Assembly: GCA_029204045.2 (NCBI GenBank)
Contig: CM055068.1
Location: 31,013,587 to 31,077,586, forward strand
DNA: 64,000 bases
Source of the DNA: Tillandsia leiboldiana
Taxonomy: Eukaryota > Streptophyta > Magnoliopsida > Poales > Bromeliaceae
Reading direction: 5' to 3'
Part shown: positions 1 through 8,200 of the stretch, one piece after another
How positions within the stretch are numbered: the stretch's first letter is position 1
How the letters are laid out: every line of letters begins with the position of its first letter
Program-made: the position numbers and the translations under genes
The notes under the pieces: model-generated
The model's database searches: none
Told to the model about the DNA's origin: nothing
The model's input: only the letters and a program-made list of their open reading frames with translations

Positions 1-307
1 CCACATACAGAGATGAAGTTTATACTCATTTATACTTACCATGACATTTATACATTCAGATATGTAAATTGATCATAGTTAAAATACCAACATATCTTCT
101 ATGCAATCAAAATCCAAATGTCATGTTAGTGAACATCAACTTGTTAGTTATATTACATGCCCAAATAGTTAGTCGAATAGTTAGTCGAGGCATGCATTCA
201 AACACAAATGAAAACCGAAAGTTGAAGTTCTACTTACCTTCAAGTTGAGGTTATACTTACCTCTATAGTTTCAAGTTTCTCACAAACATTTGTATCATTG
301 TTATCTC

Positions 308-325
308 TCTCTCCCCCTTTTTGTC
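308..325 (-). other. Second polypurine tract of the Sirevirus (left copy)
   Basis: On the minus strand the sequence reads ACAAAAAGGGGGAGAGAG, about 155 bases after the envelope-like stop codon. Sireviruses are known to carry more than one polypurine tract ahead of the 3' LTR. In the right-hand copy the matching tract is followed some 550 bases later by a further tract directly against the LTR, so this one is upstream of the primer actually used for plus-strand synthesis. Confidence 0.7.
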
Positions 326-480
326 ACAAAAATTAGCCAAAAATTACCAAAATGGAGAGAATAGTTAACAGTTCAAGTAAAATGTGTGAGAACTAAAACG
401 AAAAAACTAAAACGTAAAAACCTGCACAAAAAAAGTTAAAAATCTGAAGTTCCTGCACAAGAGAATTATAGACAAACGAT

Positions 481-1929
481 TCAAGTATCTGAATCTGAGT
501 CATCCGAGGCGTTGTATCCCATTTTCGAGAACATTTTCTGCATTAACTTCTTCATTGACGAGACCGTCTTAGTTAGTGTGATTTGGGACGCTGTGATTAT
601 TTCGAGTTCTTCGGAGATTCGCCTCTGCTTTTTGGTGATTTGCTCCTGTTGAAAAGACAGTCTCTGTTGCTGTTTGTAGACGGCGGTTATTGATGCTTCA
701 TCATCAGCTCCTGGTGCTTGATGTGAAGGCGAGGCAGAGGTGCCTGCACAAGGTTTCTTTGTAGAGGAAGGAGTCGAAGTGACATGAGGCAATTTGTGAA
801 GAGACTTCACAATTGTTGATTCATCTATCATCCCCCAACAGTGTTGATATGATGTCGAGCTGATATCAATCTTAAACTTTTTCAAGATCCTCATGATGAT
901 CAATGGGAATGGAAGTCGTTCAGTAGGATGCGGATGCGTAACATATCTAGACATTCTATTCCAAATTATGTACGGGATGTTCATATTCAACCCTACGGCC
1001 TCAGAAGGATGACCTAGGAGATATAAGAATAGCATTCTATCCCATCTCAATACCTTTGTCTGCAAGTTAGGGAGAATGTTGTAACACGTGATGAAGTTAA
1101 GAAATCGGTACTCAAGCCGAAGTTGTTTGGATTTTATAGATTTACCATCTGCTGATTCAGTTCCTTCCAAACAAATTCCTTCTATCACGGTTTGCCACAT
1201 GGCATTCGTCAAACTTCTTCCCATCAAATAGTTGAACCCCGATCTGTTTGATTCCATTCCTAGTACCTCGCCGATTAACTGCGGAGTGATTGTTAATCTC
1301 ATCCCTTGGATGTTTGTGTAGAATTGCATAGAACCAAGTTCATCTTCCTGAAGATGTCTTGCATTTGTGTAAAAGGTTCTTACACGATACAAACAATATC
1401 CAAGTAATTCCGGGAATCGACAGACTTGAATAAGATTAGTTTGTTCAATTAAAATCCCAAACTCTGGTGAGTGATTTCGGAGAGCTTCAATGTTGACATG
1501 TCGTTCACCGATGCATTCACGATGTTCAAAAGCTCTAAGGCGATCAGTGTTAACGAACACTTCTTCCATGCGAGGCGGGGAGTCAGGAGCTATTGGTTTG
1601 CTAACATCAGTATTTCGTGCTCGTCCAAAGCATCGAGCTAGTCTCTTCCTCTTCACGGAGATGGATGGGGCAGTCATAGGTGCTTTTCTAGTGTCCATTG
1701 CAGTTTTTCCTTTCGAAACAACAGAGGTTTTCTGTGTCGATTTTACAGGATGTGTTTCATCATCTGACAACTCATCCCAATTGACCTCATCCTTTTCTGG
1801 TTCAGATTCTGAGTCTTCAAGGTGAACACATTCTCCTTTACGAAACGGTTTCTTTGCCCTCTTTAATTTATTGGTTGCTCTAGTATGTACCATCGCAACA
1901 AGAAGAACTATGATCCATGTGAATGCCAT
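481..1929 (-). CDS. Sirevirus envelope-like protein (third ORF), intact
   Basis: This uninterrupted frame of 482 residues lies between pol and the 3' LTR, the place where Sireviruses carry an envelope-like gene. The first 16 or so residues are hydrophobic (MAFTWIIVLLVAMVHT) and could be a signal anchor. A basic stretch, then an acidic Glu/Asp/Ser-rich stretch, follow. The middle (about residues 130-360) resembles the uncharacterised 'plant transposon protein' domain seen in Athila and SIRE extra ORFs, judged from its pattern around FYTN, MRLTITPQLIGEVLGM and YRFLNFITCYNIL. The C-terminal 60 residues are rich in Gln, Lys and Leu and look like a coiled coil. Function is unknown; 'envelope-like' describes position and layout only. 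A promoter-like array and a probable 5'UTR intron precede it. The copy at 19141-20589 is frameshifted. Confidence 0.85.
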   Translation of the reverse strand: MAFTWIIVLLVAMVHTRATNKLKRAKKPFRKGECVHLEDSESEPEKDEVNWDELSDDETHPVKSTQKTSVVSKGKTAMDTRKAPMTAPSISVKRKRLARCFGRARNTDVSKPIAPDSPPRMEEVFVNTDRLRAFEHRECIGERHVNIEALRNHSPEFGILIEQTNLIQVCRFPELLGYCLYRVRTFYTNARHLQEDELGSMQFYTNIQGMRLTITPQLIGEVLGMESNRSGFNYLMGRSLTNAMWQTVIEGICLEGTESADGKSIKSKQLRLEYRFLNFITCYNILPNLQTKVLRWDRMLFLYLLGHPSEAVGLNMNIPYIIWNRMSRYVTHPHPTERLPFPLIIMRILKKFKIDISSTSYQHCWGMIDESTIVKSLHKLPHVTSTPSSTKKPCAGTSASPSHQAPGADDEASITAVYKQQQRLSFQQEQITKKQRRISEELEIITASQITLTKTVSSMKKLMQKMFSKMGYNASDDSDSDT

Positions 1930-1956
1930 TGTTGCAAATGCTTATGAAAAGAAATC

Positions 1957-2339
1957 CTGTGAGCAACACCTCAAGAACACGAAAAAATTGTTAATTTTCA
2001 AAAATTAGAAAAATTGTACCCAAACAATCATTATCGTGTAGAGAGACTAAGAATCAAATTAGTTTTGCAAAAGGAATTTTAAAAATAGATCAATCGCATG
2101 ATTTTCGAAAATTCCCATTATATGCCCTAAAATCGTAATTTTTGAAATCGAAGGCCAAAAATTCGTTTATCTTGAGAATACCTAGCATATAATCAAAACT
2201 AATCTACCCAGAGTTCTTATTTCAAAAGAAATTTGATCAAAAACCATCCACAAACGAAATAGATACAAGAATTTCATCACGTTTTGAGGAAGAATATGAA
2301 AAACTGTGAAAAACCGAGATTTTGATCAATAAAACTTAC
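1957..2339 (-). other. Probable 5'UTR intron before the envelope-like ORF (left copy)
   Basis: On the minus strand a consensus plant donor, GTAAGT, begins at 2339, and a TTGCTCACAG acceptor ends at 1957, 28 bases before the ATG at 1929. The enclosed 383 bases are rich in A and T, as plant introns are, unlike the flanking leader. The same pair occurs at 18732-19113 in the other copy. This is inferred from splice consensus alone; no transcript is available here. Confidence 0.5.
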
Positions 2340-2455
2340 TTGGAATCGAAGAACTTGAGTTTGAAAGCTTCCAAGATGGATGAATTCTAGAGAGAGAAGC
2401 TCTGGAAACTTTGGAACAAAAGATTGGAGTAAAAGAAATCAAAAACCCTTTTGTT

Positions 2456-2632
2456 CTATATAAAACCCTAGCCGCGATCCGGATCAGTTCGTGATTACGA
2501 TCCGGATCGGCTACCCGCAGAGAAAATCTGCGTTCGGGATCCGGATCGGCAAATCCAATCCGGATCGTCTGCCCGCAGAAGAATATCTGCGTTCGGGATC
2601 CCGATCGGCAGGTCCAATCCGGATCGGCTCCA
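2456..2632 (-). promoter_or_regulatory. Internal promoter-like array upstream of the envelope-like ORF (left copy)
   Basis: Between 2476 and 2625 the 10-base palindrome GATCCGGATC (or AATCCGGATC) occurs five times (2476, 2499, 2538, 2557, 2616), twice within a duplicated block of about 58 bases that also contains CTGCGTTCGG. In the direction of the minus strand the array is followed at once by a TATA-like TTTTATATAG (2456-2465), a pyrimidine-rich leader and the putative intron. The same palindrome array stands upstream of the TATA box in this element's own LTR (21552-21816). I infer a private promoter for the third ORF. Confidence 0.6.
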
Positions 2633-3215
2633 ACTTTTTCTTTAGAAAATTTCAGAGAAATTCTAGAAAAACCATAAAAAGATTGTAAGCACTTTTGTGT
2701 ATCAACTTTAAATGAAAATCATCGTTTCATACAACAAGAAATAGATTATGCCAAATCTATCAATAACATCCAACAAATGAAACGAAAATTTATAAAAATT
2801 AAATCCCTTAAAGTTGAACAACTTCAATTACATCTAACTTGATCTTATGAGTAATGCCTTTATCAAATCATCAATTCGGTAAAGAAAATGAAATACAAAG
2901 ATCAATAGATGTCTAACATCCCAGATAAGTTAGATAATATATCTAGTCAATTTATTGAAGAGAGTGGCTCTTTGAGCATCTTTCATTAAAATTCCCACCT
3001 TATACCAACCTTGAAATTTTGACAGAGTCAAGTATTTCAACATGCATTTTATTTAATCAAACTTGAAAAACCTTGCTTGGTATACATGTGGTAGCTGCAC
3101 ACAGTACTCGGACGACCGAGGTGGTAGCTCTTTCCTCCATGTGGTAGTAGTTTTCACGCTCCTCATTGGGATGTAACTCTTTCCACATCTTTTGAGCATA
3201 ATACTTTTTCTTTGA

Positions 3216-3224
3216 CTCCCCCTC
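3216..3224 (-). other. First (internal) polypurine tract after pol, left copy
   Basis: The minus strand reads CAATTGAGGGGGAGTCAAAG here, about 315 bases after the pol stop codon. A G-run of this form between pol and the third ORF is a known Sirevirus feature. The counterpart is at 17848-17856. Confidence 0.65.
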
Positions 3225-3538
3225 AATTGGCTATCAATTATTTAAGATATAAAGTATTCAGCCAAATATTGATCTCGATTTCATACTCGACTAAACAGTC
3301 AAATAAGATAAAAACTATACCAAGAGATCATTAAGAGAGAAATTGACTTTGATCAAAACAAAGATGAGTTAATTGACATAAATGATCATTGCATCAAATG
3401 AAATATTATGACATCTAAAGCATAATAGATTTCTAAATATATAAAAGGATGCAGTTAAAGTCAATCAAAACTAATGCTCAATTAATGTTCTATGTCTAAG
3501 CATAGATAATGAACAAAAACACAAAAACAAAACCTAAC

Positions 3539-4803
3539 CTAAACAAAAGTTTCAAAAAGAGGTGATTTCAAGGAAAGCATTCCAATTGCTTTACGCAAAT
3601 GAATAAAACGTTTTTGATCCAAAGGTTTTGTTAACAAGTCAGCTAATTGATCTTCAGTTGAAATGTAGGAAATTTGAAGAATATTTGATTCAACTAGCTC
3701 TCTATGAAAATGATATCTAAGTTCAATGTGTTTTGTTCTAGAGTGCAACACAGGGTTTTTTGAAATATTTATAGCACTAGTATTGTCACATAAAACAGTT
3801 ACCGAAGTTGCTAAAATCCGGAAGTCGCTCAACACGCTTTTCATCCAAATGAGTTGAGTTGAACAACTACCCGCTGAGATATATTCCGCTTCGGCAGTCG
3901 AGAGTGCAATGCAGTTTTGCTTTTTACTATGCCATGCAACAAGACAATGGCCAAGATAAAAACATGCACCACTCGTACTTTTCCGATCATCCACAGATCC
4001 TGCCCAATCGGCATCTGAGTATCCAATAATATCTAGACTTGTTCCCATAGGATACCAAATTCTGAAATTAATGGTTCCTTTGATGTACCGGATGATCCAT
4101 TTCACCGCTTTCAGGTGAACCTCCTTTGGTGCTGATTGATATCTCGCGCAAATCCCAACACTAAAGGATATATCCAAGCGACTAGCTGTGAGGTAAAGTA
4201 GACTTCCAATCATGCTGCGATAAAGTTTCTCGTCTACATTCTCACTAAGAGATTCACTTCCTAATCCCTTATTGCTAGTTCCCATAGGAGTAGGAAAATC
4301 TTTAAAATCTTCTAATCCGAATTTCTTTACCAACTCCTTTGCATACTTGGATTGACACAGATGGATGCCTTCACCATTTTGTTTCACTTGCAATCCAAGA
4401 AAGTATGTCAGTTCCCCCATCATAGACATCTCAAATTCGCTTTCCATGGTTTCTGCGAATTTAGAAGCATCATTATCCTTTGTTGCTCCAGACACAATGT
4501 CATCGACATAGATTTGTGCAACAATGAAGTTATTTTGATAATGCTTCACAAAGAGAGTCCGATCTGCTCCCCCTCGAGTATAGCCCTTCTCCAAAAGGTG
4601 CTTTGTCAACCTTTCGTACCACGCTCGCGGTGCTTGTTTTCAACCGTAAAGAGCCTTTTTCAAACGAAAAACATGGTTAGGTAGTTTACAGTCTACAAAA
4701 CCTTTCGGTTGAGCCACATAAACTTCCTTATTCAAAAACCCATTTAAAAACGCGCTCTTAACGTCCATTTGAAAGAGTTTTATTTTAAAGTAACAAGCAA
4801 TAG
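3539..4803 (-). pseudogene. Ty1/copia reverse transcriptase-RNase H, truncated and with one stop
   Basis: The frame encodes the second half of copia reverse transcriptase joined to RNase H. The catalytic box reads YVDDIVSGATK, where the other copy has YVDDIVFGATK, so a conserved Phe is Ser here. TYFLGLQV and TPMGTS follow, then the RNase H motifs GYSDADWAG, AEAEYISAG, DNTSAI and TKHIELRYHF, ending with LADLLTKPL. An in-frame TGA at 4640-4642 replaces the Leu of LYGLKQAP, and element A removes everything upstream of 4803. From the Met at 4609 to the stop at 3539 the frame is open for 356 residues, but without the fingers and palm start it cannot be active. In life it would copy the element RNA into DNA and degrade the RNA template. 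Confidence 0.9.
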
Positions 4804-6986
4804 TGTCACGCCCCGGGGCGATACTGCGCCCCGGCTCGCCAACAGATCCGCCGCCCATACGGGAAGCCCCGTATAGGCGTAGCGACTAACCTGCAAAGAA
4901 ACATCTACACTAGCAGATATCAGAGCTGAAAGAGAAAAGCTGGAATAAAAAGATAAAAATAAACTACAACTCACAAATATACAGACCAACCTCACCAGAA
5001 CACAGGAGTCTCTCAGAAAAGCAGGAAAGAAAGGTACAACTCAAAACCTCACTACAGTAGTCACTCGACAAAACACACACCAAAATAGTACTGGGGTACA
5101 TCTACTCACATACTGAAGATGACAGGAGGGGATCTATCTCGCGACTCCCTTACCTCGGTCTGAAGGAGCTGGATCAGCAACAGGAGCTGCAGGAACCGGA
5201 GCAGAAGTCCCTGGGGAGAAGACACCACGACGGGTGTGAGAACTACATCCCACAGTAGTTCTCAGTGGGTACCGCCAACAAGCCCGACGGTCTGCCCACT
5301 AAGTCTACCAGAGGCAAAAAGTAACATATGCAGTGCTGTATGGAAAGCTGGGGAAAAATAACTCTACAGCTACTATGCCTCTTACTAGATGCTCAAAAGT
5401 GGAACAGAAAGACATGATGCCACAACTAACTCTCCTCCCTGATCACCCAATCTAAACTGACTGCCACATCGGGTCCAGTCAAACCTGCGCCAACCTACTG
5501 CCGTTACGTCCCGGAGGAGCGGTCTTACGTAGGGCGTCCATGGCTGCCAACAAAAGCACAGCCACAGGGACAAATGCAACAACAAGTCGCTAAAGAACAT
5601 CTCAAACTCACGCCGGTACAACAACCCGGTCTCGCCTACTCCGGAGTGGCACTCGAGGGGAGCGACCCGCTCGAGTCAAAGTAACCCATAAGTATCTCTG
5701 TAAAGTATCTCTGTAAAGCTCAAATGTGGCTCATGCAGGCTATTATCCAATCCTCGATCAACAAGATCGACTACCAAACAAATCACTGACTCACTCACTG
5801 GCTGGAATCTACACAGCTGAGACTCACTGTCTCTCAGACAGTTTCCAAGAACCCAGATCTACCATCACTATCACTCTCCCAAAGAAATCAGATCTACAGA
5901 CTGCTATCAACTCCACTCGGTCCCCAGACACGAGTGCAAATGCATCCCACAACCACCCGACCTCTCGGCCCACAACTCGGGCGAGGAAAAGCTAAGTCCA
6001 TAGTGAAATGAAGTATCGTGATGTGGAATGTCTAGAGCAATAAAAACCTAGCCCAAGTTGGAGTTTTCTACAGACTGGCTGAACATGATACATGTGACAG
6101 GGGTGCTAGGTCAAGTTCCAAGATTTCACCACTTAACATAGAGTAGGAATCAAAAGATTCAACAACTGATATACAAGATACAACATACAGTTTTACACAT
6201 GCTAATACTCCAATTTCTAACATGCATGATCCTACACACATAGAATTAGTACGCAGTCCAGAGTTCTTGGAAGCAAGGTCACCCACCTGAAAGTGCTAAC
6301 TGCCCGGAATCGTACAGCTGAGAAAGCCCAAAACAGTCAAATCACAAATCCCACCAAGCCAACAACACGGTAGAAGTGCTCACAACCTCCTGGGTAAAAA
6401 CATACACCAAAATTACACTTTAATCCACAAGAAATCCACAATCCCAAAATCTGTGGTGAACAGTCCCATTAACACGAAATTTTCACCTGAAAAACCTCCT
6501 CCAAAAATTCCAATAAAAATATGACGGCGATCCTCGCGAAGAGTAGATGTCGATAGAGTCCTGAAACGTCGAATTCCGATGTCCGGATGAGGAGATAAAA
6601 ATCCGACAAGCAGGTGCTGTCCAAATCAACCAACAGTCGCAAAGGGGGTTAAAAATGTACCCAGAACCCCAAGAAAAGCTCGGATCCAGAAAAAGTGTCC
6701 AACATGGAAAATGTAGATTTACCTCTTACGAAACCGCCACCGCAGAAATTGTCCAAAAATAACGTCGGGGTAGCCAGGTAGACCTCCCAGACTAAACTGC
6801 GACGGAAAAGGAACTCCAATAGTAAATCGTCACTCCGCACCCCGAGGCAGAAGTCGCCGTCGTCGCGGCCTCCAAAAATCCTGAGCTTTCGCCAAAAGAT
6901 GCACAAGAGGGAGAGAAAGAAAATTGGTAAAGGGCTCAGGGGCTAAAACTCTCGGGAAAAGCTTCAAAAACGAGCCCCAAGGGGCC

Positions 6987-6994
6987 TATTTATA
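6987..6994 (-). promoter_or_regulatory. TATA box of the element A LTR
   Basis: The minus strand reads CCTATAAATAGGCCCC. It lies about 140 bases downstream (in the direction of transcription) of the nearest CACGTG box and is preceded by GGGCGCCCGAAAGTT, a block also found just before the TATA box of element E. Transcription should start some 30 bases further on, near 6955. Confidence 0.75.
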
Positions 6995-7130
6995 GGCCTC
7001 ACCCGAAATCAGCCCAAAAGATAAGTCAAAGGGGCTTTCGGGCCCAACTTTCGGGCGCCCGGAACATTCGGGCGCCTACAGTGTTGGGCCCGGCCCAACA
7101 CTGTGCGCGCCCAGATCGATCCGGTGCCGC

Positions 7131-7645
7131 CACGTGTCCCCCCGAACAGGGGACAGCGGTGCGGGGCCACCCGATGGCCGCCACGTGTCCGGCCCCGCGC
7201 TCCCCGCGCCCGGCGCACATGCGCCCACCAATCATGGCGCGCCATGTGCAGCGAGGTCCACGGCGGCGACCACGGGCCGCGGTTCACGGCGGCCCACCCG
7301 GGTCGCTGCGCCCGCCAACCAGCGGGCGACACGTGGCCCGGCGGGTCCATCGTGCACCGCGCCCGGCGCGGTCCACGCGCTGTCGCGCGTGCGTTGACCC
7401 GCCAACCGGCGTCTGCCACGTGGCACTGTGCCGCGTCGCATACGCCAGGTGCGTATGGACCGACCAACCAGAAGAAGCCACGTGGCCCGCCCCGGTCCAC
7501 TGCACCAACCGCGCGCCCCCGTGGACCGAGCCGCGTGAGCCCGCCAATGGGCAGCCGCCACGTGTCCAGGCGCCGGTCCATGCACCAGCGCCCAAGCTCT
7601 GTGGACCGAGCGGTATGCGCCGGCCCAATCAGAAGCTGCCACGTG
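7131..7645 (-). promoter_or_regulatory. Array of CCAAT-N9-CCACG composite boxes (ERSE-like) in the U3 of element A
   Basis: Six units have a CCAAT or CCAAC box starting exactly 15 bases before a CACGTG-type box when read on the plus strand: 7228/7243 (CATGTG), 7315/7330, 7402/7417, 7464/7479, 7544/7559 and 7625/7640. A seventh at 7167/7182 has CCACC for CCAAT, and an eighth CACGTG at 7131 has no partner. Unit spacing is 60-90 bases. CCAAT-N9-CCACG (equally CCAAT-N10-CACG) is the known plant ER-stress response element, bound jointly by NF-Y and an ER-stress bZIP such as bZIP28. The boxes lie in opposite orientation to transcription, just upstream of the TATA box. The pattern is read directly; the response is inferred. 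The partner LTR shows only the first boxes before the gap. Confidence 0.8.
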
Positions 7646-7972
7646 GCAGGGGCTGGTCCACGGCTGTTCCCATGCACCGAAAAGCGCGAAAAACTTCCGG
7701 GAGTCCCTTTTTGGGCATCCGGACTCAGAATTTAACAAGCAAATAGTCGTTTTCAAGCGTTTTTCCGTGCTGAATCCATTTCCGACCTCTGTTTGGCCTA
7801 ATTCTTTTCCGAAATTTCGGCAAACCCAGCCGAAAGCCAACACAGCAAGTAATATCACACAGGGTCCATCTGTGGCATCCTATTGTTGCACCATGGGCCA
7901 GATACACCAATGATAGGTGTTCTAACAGTGGATTCATCGGAAGAACGTTGCGTGGGAACCAGGGCCACTACA

Positions 7973-7990
7973 TCCTCCCCCACTAAAAGG
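7973..7990 (-). other. Polypurine tract of element A
   Basis: The minus strand reads CCTTTTAGTGGGGGAGGA immediately before the TG that starts the 3' LTR. This is the expected primer for plus-strand DNA synthesis. Confidence 0.85.
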
Positions 7991-7992
7991 AA

Positions 7993-8008
7993 GTTTCGTC
8001 CTCGAAAC
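7993..8008 (-). other. Stem-loop just upstream of the polypurine tract, element A
   Basis: GTTTCG (7993-7998) pairs with CGAAAC (8003-8008) across a four-base loop. The same hairpin, with compensating changes, precedes the polypurine tract of C, D, E and G. Confidence 0.6.
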
Positions 8009-8032
8009 AAAGTAAAGTAGAACAGACGTACC

Positions 8033-8200
8033 TCAACCGGAAGTCTCGAAGAGAAAGGGGTAGGCATCTCTCATCTCTGTCTCCAGCTCCCAAGTAGCCT
8101 CACACTCCTCGTGATTGCTCCATAAGATTTTCACATACGGAATGGTCCGGTTGCGCAATTCCCTCACCTCACGAGCAAGAATCCGCAACGGCCGCTCCTC
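8033..8200 (-). pseudogene. Chromodomain of element A, cut off by a stop codon
   Basis: In the same frame as gag-pol, but after the TAG at 8201-8203, there are 55 further codons ending in TGA at 8033-8035. They encode a recognisable chromodomain of the chromovirus type, with the motifs ERPLRILAREV, VKILW and EATWE, ending FLFETSG. Element G has the same domain joined to integrase without a stop, so the TAG here looks like a nonsense mutation in a Tyr or Phe codon. Chromodomains of this kind steer integration toward marked chromatin; this copy would make integrase without it unless the stop is read through. Confidence 0.85.

Larger units (their letters stand above)
1..4803 (-). mobile_element. 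Sirevirus-type Ty1/copia element, 3' half (left copy)
   Basis: This is the downstream half of a Ty1/copia retrotransposon on the minus strand. Reading from 4803 downward it contains the end of reverse transcriptase and RNase H, a spacer with a purine-rich tract, a promoter-like array, an envelope-like ORF, and a second purine tract. An extra ORF after pol, repeated polypurine tracts and the RT signature TPMGTS are known traits of the Sirevirus (SIRE/Maximus) lineage. The upstream half (gag, protease, integrase) is absent because element A interrupts the RT gene at 4803/4804. The 3' LTR lies beyond the left edge of the window. The same 4.8 kb recurs inverted at 16280-21060. Here the frames are mostly intact; in the other copy they are broken by small indels. 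Confidence 0.9.
4804..7972 (-). repeat. 3' LTR of element A
   Basis: On the minus strand it begins TGTAGTGGCCC at 7972, right after the polypurine tract, and ends CGGGGCGTGACA at 4804, giving TG...CA ends and 3169 bases. It contains a GC-rich stretch with composite CCAAT/CACGTG boxes, a TATA box at 6987-6994, and a terminal block (GGCGGATCTGTTGGCGAGCC) that recurs in the LTR of element C and, weaker, E. The last bases include the 12-base palindrome CGCCCCGGGGCG. Long open frames on both strands of 7009-7746 come from GC content and are not genes. Confidence 0.93.

Noticed and set aside
1490..1825. 111-codon plus-strand ORF
   Set aside because: Antisense shadow of the envelope-like ORF; the same shadow appears in the other copy.
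7009..7746. Several overlapping long ORFs on both strands
   Set aside because: They lie in the GC-rich U3 of an LTR where stop codons are rare in every frame. No domain is recognisable and they recur wherever the LTR occurs.
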